NCBI RefSeq assembly: GCF_000286835.2
Contig: NZ_AJYD02000038.1
Span: forward strand, 267,346 to 331,345
Source of the DNA: Enterovibrio norvegicus FF-33
GTDB lineage: Bacteria > Pseudomonadota > Gammaproteobacteria > Enterobacterales > Vibrionaceae
Direction of reading: 5' to 3'
Length of the DNA: 64,000 nt
The notes under the pieces are model-generated. The model saw only the letters and a list, made by a program, of their open reading frames with translations, was not told the origin of the DNA and made no database searches. Below are positions 18,001-27,158 of this stretch, piece by piece (position 1 is the stretch's first letter; the number at the start of each line of letters is the position of its first letter). The position numbers and the translations under genes are program-made.

Positions 18001-21000
18001 CAGAGCGTCAGCACAGATTCAGAAACACCTAAGCAAGCATCTCGATATTAAAACGCTTTTTGCTACACCTACAGTGCGCGAACAAAGTCGCCTTTTAGAC
18101 AAAAAAGCAGATGAATCTGACGTTAGCGACATTCAGCCCGCCAATGACTTAACGGCATTCCCCGCCACGCCGATGCAAGAAGGCCTATTCACTCAATCTC
18201 AAATGTTGCCGGAAAGCACTGCATACAATATGCCTTTGGCTCTCAGATTAAGTGGCAATGTTTCACCTGATCATATTGAACAGTCTTTTAAAGGTGTCAT
18301 GAAAAGGCATCCTATCCTCTGTTCTCGCTTTAAATACAACGCAAGCACACTATTTCAGGAAGTCGTCGAGCCAACAGTTCATGCTGAATGGTTTGATAGT
18401 GGCACTTTGTTATCAGATTGTTGGCGTTCATTTGTCAGGCCGTTTGATCTAACTACGGGGCCGTTGTTTCGCCTTGGGATTATTCCTGAGCAAACGAGTC
18501 ATATTCTTCTCCTAGACATACACCACATTGCCAGTGATGGCGTGTCTCTCATTATTATTCTCAATGAGCTTTTAAAGGTGCTATCTGGCGAAGATGAGCA
18601 ACTAGCCACGCCAGAGGTTTGTTTTGGTGATTATGCACATTGGTTAACGACCGAAAGCCAACAAAACAAGCTAAAAGAACAGGCTGAATTTTGGGAAAAA
18701 GAAATCAAGTCTTTACCGCCAAGACTTGATTTCATTACTGACCACCCTAGACCGGAAACGCCTTCATTTAAAGGCGCTCAGGTACGGATTTCACTTGGCA
18801 ATACTGTATCCAATGAAATAGATGAACTCGCTAATGCCAGTTTCTCTGCAAACACGATCCTTTTTACCGCTTTCCACTTAGTACTGGCTAAATACAGTCA
18901 ACAAATCGAATTTTCTTCATCCATTCTCTGCGCAGGAAGAACACAACATCAAACGGAAAATATGGTAGGAATGTTTAACAACTTTCTTCCTATTGCTTTC
19001 CATTGTGAACCTAACCAGAGCATTCAAGAGCTTCTTTGTGCACAGCACACACGTTTAATCAGTGTGTTGAACAACCAATCATACCCTTTTCACGAAATGG
19101 TTAATCAATGGGCAGACCAAGAGCCGGGTAGAAATCCAATTTTTGATAGCATGTTTATTTTCCACAACCAATTCGCTCAGGCTGAAACCATTGCGTTGAA
19201 TGGGCTGACACTTGAGAATTTAAATGTTCCATCAAATAACGCCAAACTCGACATAAAGCTAGATATCTATCCGTCTGTTGATAACGGCTACCAAGCGATA
19301 TTTGAATTCAGCACTGACCTTTTTGAAATACAAACGATTGAAGTAATGGCGAACCATTTTGAACATGTGGTTCGAAATATGCTCGCTAACCCACTGACGC
19401 TCGTCAATGACATTGCGCTCACTACAACGGATGAATCAAATTACATTTTGTCCGAGTTCAATGACACGCAAACAGCCAGCAGTTCACTTCTATCCCTCAA
19501 AGAAAGGTTTGAAGATCTCGTTGAAGCTCAACCTGGCGCAATAGCCATTTCATCGAAAGACAGTGCACTCACCTGGGCGGCTTTTAACAGAAAAGTAAAC
19601 CGTATGGCTCACTATCTTATTGAATCAGGTGTTGGGCCAGAATCCATTGTTGCCATTCAAATGCCTCGAAGCATAGATATGATGGTGACACTGTTCGCTA
19701 TCACCAAGGCTGGCGGCGCTTGGCTCCCAATTAGTGTCGACAACCCGGAAAAAAGAACGCATTACATACTTGAGGATTGTGGAGCAAGTCTTCACCTCCA
19801 TGGTGAGAAACCCGCCAACAATGCGCTTTGTCAGTCTGTTGATGTGACGACACTAGACACCTCTCGCTATAGCACCGACAACCCCAAAACGGCTCATTCA
19901 CCGACGAATCTAGCATATGTGATTTACACCTCAGGCAGCACTGGTGAGCCTAAGGGTGTTCTGATTGAACACCATTCCTTGGTCAACCGACTTGAATGGA
20001 TGCAGAAAAAGTACCCATTGTTTAAATCTGACATTGTTTTGCAAAAAACGCCCTACACATTTGATGTATCGGTTTGGGAACTCATTTGGTGGTCATTCAC
20101 GGGGGCAAGCCTTCACCTTCTTGGCCACGGAGAAGAGAAGGAGCCATCAAAGATTCTTTCCGTCGTTGGGGAGCAGGGTATTACCTGCATGCATTTTGTT
20201 CCCTCGATGCTGTCTGCGTTTTTAACGGCTCTAACACCGAAAGACGCCAAGAATATGAAGAACCTTAAGCAGGTTTTTGCAAGTGGAGAGGCGCTCACTT
20301 ACCAACAAGCCTGTATGTTCCAAACCCAGCTTCAAGAAACCAATGGAACGAAACTTCACAATCTATATGGCCCTACAGAAGCCACAATCGACGTGTCCTA
20401 CTTCGATTGTTCAGTTGCCAATTTGCCCAACCCAATTCCGATTGGAAAGCCTATTGATAACACCACATTACTTATTTTGGATCTTCATGGTCAGCCCTGC
20501 CCAATTGGCATTGCGGGCGAACTCTTTATTGGAGGGGTAAACCTTGCTCGCGGTTATCTCAACAAGAAGAAACTGACCGCTGAGCGATTTATAAACAACC
20601 CGTTTGGTGAGGGGCGTCTTTACAAAACAGGCGACAAGGCTCGCTGGAAACGCTGCGGAAATATTGAATATTTGGGGAGACTAGATCAACAAATAAAAAT
20701 CAGAGGCCAACGTATCGAAACAGGCGAAATTGAGCATGAGCTCGCTAAAGTCACGTCGGCTTGCCATGTCGGGACATACCTTGATAACAACGATGAAATA
20801 TCGCTAGCCGCTTGGGTCGTTCCAATCGATGAAGAAAACGATCATATTTGCGCACAACTACGCCAACATGTTCTTGATGCATTACCGTCATACATGGTGC
20901 CTTCTATATTCGTTTTAATGAAAGACATGCCTTTAACGGCAAACGGTAAGCTGGATCGTAACGCGCTTCCAAAGCCCGAAGCAAAAACACGTTATTCTGC

Positions 21001-24000
21001 GCCACAAAATGATACAGAGCTTCGGTTAGCAAACATCGTAGAAGGCATTCTCAAGCGAGACAACGTTAGTCGAGATGATAATTTCTTCTTAATTGGCGGT
21101 CATTCTCTATCCGCAACACGACTAATGGCTAACGTGCGTGAACAGTGGAAAGTTGATCTTCCCCTGCGTGATATTTTTGCTTCTCCCCTTATTAAAGAGC
21201 TTGCGTTAATAATATCAAATAGCGCTCCATCCGCTTATTCAAACCCTGTTACAAAAACAGAAAACACCCATAAACCGTTGTCATTTGGGCAACATCGTAT
21301 GTGGCTTATCGACAAAATCGACCATACAAAAGGTCGTTACAATATTCATACAAATTTGCACATCCAAGGCTCGATTGATTATCTGGCGCTTGAGAAAGCG
21401 ATCAATATAACCATCATGCGCCATGAAATCATTAGAACGACCTACTCTTCTGATGGTCATTCGGTGAGTACTTCGGTATCCCAGAATGTGGACCTCGACA
21501 TTGTGCATTTCGACCACCAGGAACTTTCTATAACCGAGAAAGAATCTGCATTAGCTTCGCTTACTCAAGAAATGAGTCATTTCCCATTCGATTTGAGCAA
21601 AGACTTGCTGCTGCGCGCTCATCTCATAAAGCAAGATGCCAACAATCATATTTTGCTACTCACCATGCACCACATTGCGTCTGATGGCTGGTCTCTTGCG
21701 GTGCTCACTCATGAACTTAGTACCTTGTATCGTGACTTAACAAGCGGCAATTCCCCTTCCCTGCCCCCTATGGATATTCAATATTCAGACTATGCAACAT
21801 GGCAGCGAGATTTTGAAAAAACCGACGCTTTTCAGCAGCAGAAACTTTTTTGGACGAGTGCGCTGGAAGGGCTCCCTGAATGTCACCAACTGCCGTTGGA
21901 CTGCCATAGACCCGCGATTCAATCGTACAAAGGCGCTAGGACTACACAATACCTGAGTCCATCGTTAACAAGCGCACTTAAATCGCTCTCAATGGAGACA
22001 GGAACAACGCTATTCATGGTTTTTCAAACTGCATTTAGCCTGTTCCTCAGCAAATATTCTAACGAGTCTGACATTGTCATGGGAACGCCTATCGCTAATA
22101 GAGAGCAACCCGGCATTGATTCACTGATTGGTTTTTTCGTTAACACTCTGATTGTACGCTCGAACATCAATCAATCCGATTCTTTCGAAAACCAGCTACA
22201 ACAGAATCGAAGTCACTTGCTTGCTGCGTATGCTCACCAACAGTATCCGTTCGAACAGCTTGTCGAGGCGTTGTCCCCAACACGTAACCTCAGCCATCAT
22301 CCCCTGTTTCAAATCATGCTAGTTATGCAAAATCAGGATATTTCGATCCCGACTATCGCTGGCTTAGAGATTAAACCACTAGATGTCACTCCCACTACCG
22401 CTAAATTTGATCTCTTGCTAGACATTGCGGAAACCGAAGACAGCCTGAGACTCCACTGGGATTTCGACGCTGATCTGTTTACACACGAAACCCTACAACA
22501 GATGACTACGCGCTTTGAGAATCTGTTGCACTCAATCGTCGCGCATCGCGAAAAACCTCAATGTTTACTGAGCCTTATTAGCCAAGAAGAACAAATAGAA
22601 ATAGCGCATGAAGCAAGATCGTCGACAGTTTTGAGTCATCTTTCGACCGATACGATTGTGACGCGTTTTGAAGCCATGGCACTGAGGTATCCCGAGAATA
22701 CGGCTATTTCGTATCAAGGGAACGAATGGAATTACCAATCCCTCAATGAACGCGCTAATCGACTTGCACACCTTTTAAAAGCCAGAGGTGCCAAGGAAGA
22801 AGTGAAAATAGTACTCGTCGCAGAACCTTGTTTCGAAATGCTAGTCGCCATTCTCGCCATCCTAAAAACAGGCGCGGCCTATGTACCCGTTGACCCAAAC
22901 TCCCCACAAAAACGGGTGCAACATATTCTTTATGATTGCGGCGCAACGATATTGGTCACAGCAACAAGTCACGATGTCTTGCCAGCAGAAAGTGGCGCGT
23001 TAAATCTATTTTCCGAAAACACGCAACTGGCACTTCAAAGCCAGCCTACTACGTTTTGTTCTCAGGTTAGCCATGACAACTTGGCTTATATCATTTATAC
23101 GTCTGGATCTACCGGTATTCCCAAGGGTGTTCAGGTTGAACACCGCCAAGTTGTTCGACTTTTTGACACCACCGAGGCCAAATTTGGTTTCACTGACGAC
23201 GATGTGTGGACGCTCTTCCATAGTTTTGCTTTCGATTTCTCCGTTTGGGAAATCTGGGGAGCATTGCTTCATGGTGGAAAACTAGTCGTTGTGCCACCGC
23301 TGGTAGCAAGATCTCCAAATGATTTTTGTCAGTTACTAAGCAAAGAAAAAGTCACCGTTCTCAACCAAACACCTAGCGCTTTCTATCAGCTTTCTGAAAT
23401 GGAAAAGAAAACCAATCATCCACTGACACTGCGTTACGTGATTTTTGGTGGAGAGGCATTGACGTTTAGTGCACTTCAATCATGGATTGAAAGGCACCCT
23501 CTCAATCAAACGGCGTTAATCAACATGTACGGCATCACTGAAACGACCGTACACGTTACTTATAAGTCCTTAACCGCGTCAGACATTCACAATGCACACC
23601 GAAGCCTGATTGGACAGCCTATTGATGACCTCTATATCTATATCATGGGCGAGGCCAATACTATTCAGCCGGTCGGTATTGCTGGGGAAATGTACATAGG
23701 CGGTGCTGGCATTACCAGAGGCTATTTAAACAGGGATAGTTTGAACAGAGAGCGTTTTGTCGAAGACTCCTTTTCACCCGAGCAGACACTTTATCGCTCA
23801 GGCGACATTGCGCGCAAATTGCCCAACGGAGAGATTGAATATCTCGGACGCGGAGACGAACAAGTAAAAGTTCGAGGTTTCCGCATCGAATTGGGCGAGA
23901 TAGAACATCAATTGCAAGCCATCGACGATATTTCTGAAGCCGTTGTTGTTCCACATGGTCAGTCATTGGCTGCATTCGTCGTATCTTCATCATCAAGAAC

Positions 24001-24973
24001 GCTGAATGAATACCGCGCCTTGCTTGAACAGCACCTCCCTAACTACATGATACCTTGCAGTGTGACAGAAATTGACCATATTCCCCTGACAACTAACGGA
24101 AAAACAAACAGAGAAGAACTTCTCAACCGACAAGCTCCCGTGATGACGGGGAGTAAGCATACAAATGCTCAAACCGATACAGAGCGAAAGTTACTCGACA
24201 TATGGGAGACGCTGCTCGGTGCAACCCGTATTAGCGTCACAGACAATTTCTTTGATATTGGTGCTAACTCTTTATTGATCGTTCAGGCACACGCCAAGAT
24301 TGAATCGACCTTTGCAGGCTCTATTCGAGTAACAGATCTATTCAACCACACCACAATTCGAAAACTTGGCCAGTTGATAGACGCCAACAATACCCACATT
24401 CAAATCCAACCAACACGGCTTCCAGATTCGTTCTTTTCACCAAGAACTGGGCGATCAATGGTCACACTAAAAGCGTCCTACGACATACACACATGGGCAA
24501 AATTCATTGCTGCTATGCAACGTTGCGACACCCCTGTTCTTCATGGGCAGGTAGCCATTTTTGCCTACCTCATTGCCCAAGTGAATAAATGCCACGATGT
24601 TAACTTTACCTTCGCTGCGAAAGATGGATTGATCTCGCCGTTCTCGATAGACCTGTCGAATGCAAAGTCAATTTCGGAAATGGTTGCCAGCACCCAAGCT
24701 ACGTTGGTGGACGCAGAGAAGTCTCCAAACATCAGCACGTCCGGACATATTGACAATAAACACACTCAAATTATTGTTCGAAGCCAGGAAGATAGCCTAA
24801 AGCAAGACGTAGAGCAGCATTTTGATTTAATGCTCTCACTACCAGAAGGTGGTGGTGCAAATGAACTGAGGTTACACGTTAATACAGGCACGCTACGAAA
24901 AGACCAAATCAACACACTACTTGCTATGTACTTAAAGCTTTTTGCTTACGTTACCCACGAGCTAACGGAGTGA
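15050..24973 (+). CDS. NRPS: C-A(Ile)-T-C-A(Ser)-T-C-A(Thr)-T plus half C domain
   Basis: 3307 residues. Module 2: C (HHIILDG near 138), A (SSGSTGIPKGI near 593), T (GANSL near 978). Module 3: C (HHIASDG near 1158), A (TSGSTGEPKGV near 1626), T (GGHSL near 2016). Module 4: C (HHIASDGW near 2208), A (TSGSTGIPKGV near 2684), T (GANSL near 3071). Pocket residues read from core motifs: DGFFLGVVFK (Ile; known DGFFLGVVYK), DVWHFSLIDK (Ser; known DVWHLSLIDK) and DFWNIGMVHK (exactly the Thr code). The first C domain follows an upstream E domain, so it should take a D-configured donor. After the last carrier, residues about 3115-3307 resemble only the C-terminal lobe of a condensation domain, without HHxxxDG. 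No termination domain is present, so the chain passes on. The MFS gene overlaps its stop codon. Confidence 0.95.
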   Translation: MSGIDKSNVSAILPLLPLQEGMLFHHIAEPDSQLYFEQIRLNISGVLDTRTLQSAWDKVVMNNDALRTVFRWKGIDNPVQVVLKKRELNLDVYDSTLDHPSLLSTLRSPNNICLESTPIQLSVLKHSESSYTIILCFHHIILDGWSSALLLKSLLDVYKTPDATMPLTASTSEIVEGWKKTDSDKATTWWREAVTSAEVNRPLPRSTELTDESKAVQITENKTVLTLPQNTLEAIKTFSEKQSVSAATIFHAVFALTLRFYQNQKNLTFATTVSGRHLSVPHISHTAGLFINTVPFCASLNLEQSFNDWAHHVQGYLADINEHGAFALKDIHGLTSLPQEARMFDSLLVVENYPLDTTIAQGTGFTINTLETDEETDFDLTLAITQLEGFECNLITKKGRFESSFSHSFLAHFSSILERSLQISTAPMKSLSLLSVQPYTLAPSKPEYKKDLISLFKQTVLRFPEKSAVSSNDTSLTYQKLDNISDQIAASLANKGVEKGSIVALRTPQNIDMICAIFGILKAGATYLPLLPDLPAKRSEFMLEDTSAHCCITSDEDKYTSAIPTYKISELIDGSQPAPSLDLNINDIAYIIYSSGSTGIPKGICTPHGAVSSFVTSPTYVDISHDDKVLQLSSYGFDGSIFDIFTTLCNGAELVLVDKETQEDLTALSRHIETAEISVFFVTTALFNALVDVNLSALSQVRKILFGGEKVSVPHVRKAFRSMGPGRLVHVYGPTETTVFATAYAVDTSAQTAGTFPIGKAINTTEAYVIDIDGLPCLPGVPGELYIGGDALAKGYLNRPDLTSRQFIVLPGYQGRLYRTGDEVIASPDSTLTYVCRLDAQVKIRGLRIELGEIHTHLIDITGASEAFVSVVGNDEGNGSIIAYLCQSELSDQNAISQKLAEFLPRYMLPQSYFHLDRLPLTANNKVDIEALPTPNTEQKTSRAQPASATEEKMLEIWKRILAQPNLSVNDDLFRFGANSLAISRASAQIQKHLSKHLDIKTLFATPTVREQSRLLDKKADESDVSDIQPANDLTAFPATPMQEGLFTQSQMLPESTAYNMPLALRLSGNVSPDHIEQSFKGVMKRHPILCSRFKYNASTLFQEVVEPTVHAEWFDSGTLLSDCWRSFVRPFDLTTGPLFRLGIIPEQTSHILLLDIHHIASDGVSLIIILNELLKVLSGEDEQLATPEVCFGDYAHWLTTESQQNKLKEQAEFWEKEIKSLPPRLDFITDHPRPETPSFKGAQVRISLGNTVSNEIDELANASFSANTILFTAFHLVLAKYSQQIEFSSSILCAGRTQHQTENMVGMFNNFLPIAFHCEPNQSIQELLCAQHTRLISVLNNQSYPFHEMVNQWADQEPGRNPIFDSMFIFHNQFAQAETIALNGLTLENLNVPSNNAKLDIKLDIYPSVDNGYQAIFEFSTDLFEIQTIEVMANHFEHVVRNMLANPLTLVNDIALTTTDESNYILSEFNDTQTASSSLLSLKERFEDLVEAQPGAIAISSKDSALTWAAFNRKVNRMAHYLIESGVGPESIVAIQMPRSIDMMVTLFAITKAGGAWLPISVDNPEKRTHYILEDCGASLHLHGEKPANNALCQSVDVTTLDTSRYSTDNPKTAHSPTNLAYVIYTSGSTGEPKGVLIEHHSLVNRLEWMQKKYPLFKSDIVLQKTPYTFDVSVWELIWWSFTGASLHLLGHGEEKEPSKILSVVGEQGITCMHFVPSMLSAFLTALTPKDAKNMKNLKQVFASGEALTYQQACMFQTQLQETNGTKLHNLYGPTEATIDVSYFDCSVANLPNPIPIGKPIDNTTLLILDLHGQPCPIGIAGELFIGGVNLARGYLNKKKLTAERFINNPFGEGRLYKTGDKARWKRCGNIEYLGRLDQQIKIRGQRIETGEIEHELAKVTSACHVGTYLDNNDEISLAAWVVPIDEENDHICAQLRQHVLDALPSYMVPSIFVLMKDMPLTANGKLDRNALPKPEAKTRYSAPQNDTELRLANIVEGILKRDNVSRDDNFFLIGGHSLSATRLMANVREQWKVDLPLRDIFASPLIKELALIISNSAPSAYSNPVTKTENTHKPLSFGQHRMWLIDKIDHTKGRYNIHTNLHIQGSIDYLALEKAINITIMRHEIIRTTYSSDGHSVSTSVSQNVDLDIVHFDHQELSITEKESALASLTQEMSHFPFDLSKDLLLRAHLIKQDANNHILLLTMHHIASDGWSLAVLTHELSTLYRDLTSGNSPSLPPMDIQYSDYATWQRDFEKTDAFQQQKLFWTSALEGLPECHQLPLDCHRPAIQSYKGARTTQYLSPSLTSALKSLSMETGTTLFMVFQTAFSLFLSKYSNESDIVMGTPIANREQPGIDSLIGFFVNTLIVRSNINQSDSFENQLQQNRSHLLAAYAHQQYPFEQLVEALSPTRNLSHHPLFQIMLVMQNQDISIPTIAGLEIKPLDVTPTTAKFDLLLDIAETEDSLRLHWDFDADLFTHETLQQMTTRFENLLHSIVAHREKPQCLLSLISQEEQIEIAHEARSSTVLSHLSTDTIVTRFEAMALRYPENTAISYQGNEWNYQSLNERANRLAHLLKARGAKEEVKIVLVAEPCFEMLVAILAILKTGAAYVPVDPNSPQKRVQHILYDCGATILVTATSHDVLPAESGALNLFSENTQLALQSQPTTFCSQVSHDNLAYIIYTSGSTGIPKGVQVEHRQVVRLFDTTEAKFGFTDDDVWTLFHSFAFDFSVWEIWGALLHGGKLVVVPPLVARSPNDFCQLLSKEKVTVLNQTPSAFYQLSEMEKKTNHPLTLRYVIFGGEALTFSALQSWIERHPLNQTALINMYGITETTVHVTYKSLTASDIHNAHRSLIGQPIDDLYIYIMGEANTIQPVGIAGEMYIGGAGITRGYLNRDSLNRERFVEDSFSPEQTLYRSGDIARKLPNGEIEYLGRGDEQVKVRGFRIELGEIEHQLQAIDDISEAVVVPHGQSLAAFVVSSSSRTLNEYRALLEQHLPNYMIPCSVTEIDHIPLTTNGKTNREELLNRQAPVMTGSKHTNAQTDTERKLLDIWETLLGATRISVTDNFFDIGANSLLIVQAHAKIESTFAGSIRVTDLFNHTTIRKLGQLIDANNTHIQIQPTRLPDSFFSPRTGRSMVTLKASYDIHTWAKFIAAMQRCDTPVLHGQVAIFAYLIAQVNKCHDVNFTFAAKDGLISPFSIDLSNAKSISEMVASTQATLVDAEKSPNISTSGHIDNKHTQIIVRSQEDSLKQDVEQHFDLMLSLPEGGGANELRLHVNTGTLRKDQINTLLAMYLKLFAYVTHELTE
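24395..24970 (+). other. Half condensation domain at the C terminus of the second synthetase
   Basis: About 190 residues follow the last carrier. HGQVAIFAYLIAQVNK aligns with the central helix of a C-domain C-lobe, and FDLMLSLPEGGG...LHVNTG aligns with the FDL/LxYNT end of C domains. The N-lobe and the HHxxxDG histidines are absent, so it cannot catalyse condensation. It sits where a docking element to the next synthetase would be expected. Confidence 0.6.
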
Positions 24974-24975
24974 AT

Positions 24976-26229
24976 ATGATGCTAAGCAACAGAGTGATTG
25001 TAAGTGTGGGGCTTCTCTCTTCTCAAACCGCGACCGGAAGTTTGTCCTTTGCCATCAGTTTGTACCTGTTGGACATAACAAAATCCGTCTCTCTATTTTC
25101 GCTAGCTGTCGCACTGTCTTTTGTTCCTTCAGTGGTAATCAGTCTGCTTAGCGGGGTTTGGGTGGACCGATGGGCAAAGAAACGGGTAATTTGCCTTAGT
25201 GATCTCTTCACAGGGCTTTTTACCATTGGCTTTGTACTCACGGTAGATTGGAGTACTACGCTAAACGCGCTTCTTTTTTATATCGTCATCATTGCAGCTA
25301 TTCAGTCTTTGCTAAACCTGAGCTTTAATGCTGCTCTTCCCGAACTATTTGCTGAACAAGAACTTCCTGCGGCAAATGGGCTCATCCAATCGGTAACAGC
25401 CGTTACACGCATTGTTGCGCCAATCACTGGCGCCTTACTTTATGGATATGTAGACCTCTTCACAATCTTCTGTTTATCGGGCGCAACATATTTCGCTTCA
25501 TCCGCGATCCAGACACAACTTCAAATAAAGAAACAGGTCAATAAAACACCTGCTGATGAAATCAGTTATTTTTCTGCACAAAAAGAAGTGTTTTCATATA
25601 TCAAGGAACATCGCTCCATTCGTTTTTTCTTACTTTATGAAGTTCTACTCAACAGTATCTACCTTCCATTTATTCTTGTCATGATGCCGTTTGTTACTTA
25701 CCAAGTTTGGGGCGTTTCACCATTTCAACTGTCGCTGATTGAAGCATCCATTGCTATCGGTACTATTTTGGGCGCGGTAATAGCAAGCAGGACATGGATG
25801 CAAAAGCGACTAATACGCTACTTCTGTCTATTGCTGATACCACAATCAATGATACTTATGGTGTGGGGATACCCATTTGGTGAAGAAAACAACACCATAA
25901 ACATAACCGCAGTATTCTCAGGACTGCTTTTAATCCTAGCGATCCTAAATACCATTCAAAACATACCTGTACTATCACAATTCCAACGAACGGTACCACA
26001 ACACATGCTTGGCCGCCTTTTCGGGATATTTTTTGCATTCTTAAATCTGGCCGTTCCTGCAGGAGTTTGGATTTTAGGCAGCATGTTATCAAGAGAGAAT
26101 TGGCAACAATTCATTATGTTTGGATCCGTCTTTATGATCGGAATATCTCTACTTGGAAATAAGAACAAAAGTTTTAGATCTTTTGTTAATGAAAACCTTA
26201 GCAATACCACCGTGAAAGTAACGGTATAA
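24976..26229 (+). CDS. MFS exporter of the lipopeptide cluster
   Basis: About 417 residues with 10-12 hydrophobic helices, a major-facilitator permease most like siderophore/drug exporters (EntS/MdtH-type). The MFS signature between helices 2 and 3 is present (SGVWVDRWAKKRVI, near residues 60-73). A GTG at 24970 is in frame, but GGAG at 24967-24970 places the ATGs at 24976 or 24979 better, so 24976 is chosen. The start overlaps the end of the synthetase gene region, so translation is probably coupled. Embedded between synthetase genes, it most likely exports the product or provides self-protection. The substrate itself is inferred from context only. Confidence 0.85.
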   Translation: MMLSNRVIVSVGLLSSQTATGSLSFAISLYLLDITKSVSLFSLAVALSFVPSVVISLLSGVWVDRWAKKRVICLSDLFTGLFTIGFVLTVDWSTTLNALLFYIVIIAAIQSLLNLSFNAALPELFAEQELPAANGLIQSVTAVTRIVAPITGALLYGYVDLFTIFCLSGATYFASSAIQTQLQIKKQVNKTPADEISYFSAQKEVFSYIKEHRSIRFFLLYEVLLNSIYLPFILVMMPFVTYQVWGVSPFQLSLIEASIAIGTILGAVIASRTWMQKRLIRYFCLLLIPQSMILMVWGYPFGEENNTINITAVFSGLLLILAILNTIQNIPVLSQFQRTVPQHMLGRLFGIFFAFLNLAVPAGVWILGSMLSRENWQQFIMFGSVFMIGISLLGNKNKSFRSFVNENLSNTTVKVTV

Positions 26230-26262
26230 AAATATTTAAAAACGTGAATCAAAAGGAACTGT

Positions 26263-27147
26263 ATGAACAACCATATGGAAGCAGAAGCGGCGCCTAGAGA
26301 CGTGCCGTCGGCGTTCAAAAAGATCTTGAGATCTGTCAGTTGGACTGCCGTACATTCAATTATATATTTCGGCGTACTCATACCGCTAATTATGCTTTGG
26401 TATAAGGTAATGGGAAACCACGCCCAATATGGTGAGTGGTTTAATAATAATGGCATTGTCATGATTGTCGTCAATGACATCATCCAGATAACCCTTTTTT
26501 ACGGTTTCATCCGTATAGCGAAGAAGGAAAACCTGTTCAAGCGATGCAATTTTGTGCGTATTGAACCAACCAAAATATACTTAATCATAGCGCTTAGCTT
26601 AGCTGCTGCAGTCTTTACACATACGCTTTTCGCATTGCCCTACCTAAAGAGCAATTTTGGTGGGTATGAGTCCGTAATGGCATTTTTGGTCGATACGCCA
26701 AGCGGGTGGTCATTCTTACTTTTCTTATTAATTGGTTCTTTTTATAAGGAAATATTTTTCCGCGGTTTATTGTTCAACGAACTGCGCAGAGGGCTATACC
26801 TCCCAGTATGTTATTTGCTGCTTTGTGTCATCTATACCTACTACTTCGAACTCATGCGCGATGTTCCACTTATGCTATACGCAGCAGTGGGAACATGCTT
26901 ATTCACGACGCTTTATCTCTGGACTCGTTCAATGTATTCAGCGGTCATCATGCAGGTGCTTTCCACCGGTGGTATTTACGTGCTGCGCCACAATGCCATG
27001 ATTGAGCAATATCATAACGGTTACCACAACACCCTACTGGTCTTTACGTTCTCAATCATCATTTTCTGTTTATTCAAACTCCGTGCTCTTTGCCAAACCC
27101 CATCGGCATATGAACACGAAGATTTCAAAAAATACGCTAAACAATAA
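26263..27147 (+). CDS. CPBP (CAAX protease-like) membrane protein with altered active site
   Basis: 294 residues, about seven to eight membrane helices. The first CPBP motif EExxxR appears as KEIFFR (YKEIFFRGLLFNEL, near 165), so the first glutamate is replaced by lysine. The later histidine motifs are also not intact: the segment expected to carry HxxxN/D reads SAVIMQVLSTG. CPBP proteins are intramembrane metalloproteases that process prenylated or secreted proteins and often give self-immunity beside peptide-toxin genes. With these changes, proteolysis is doubtful and a binding or protective role is more likely (inference). AAGGA precedes the ATG well. It is 33 bases after the MFS gene and 11 bases before a second CPBP gene. 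Confidence 0.78.
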   Translation: MNNHMEAEAAPRDVPSAFKKILRSVSWTAVHSIIYFGVLIPLIMLWYKVMGNHAQYGEWFNNNGIVMIVVNDIIQITLFYGFIRIAKKENLFKRCNFVRIEPTKIYLIIALSLAAAVFTHTLFALPYLKSNFGGYESVMAFLVDTPSGWSFLLFLLIGSFYKEIFFRGLLFNELRRGLYLPVCYLLLCVIYTYYFELMRDVPLMLYAAVGTCLFTTLYLWTRSMYSAVIMQVLSTGGIYVLRHNAMIEQYHNGYHNTLLVFTFSIIIFCLFKLRALCQTPSAYEHEDFKKYAKQ

Positions 27148-27158
27148 AGGTTATTACT

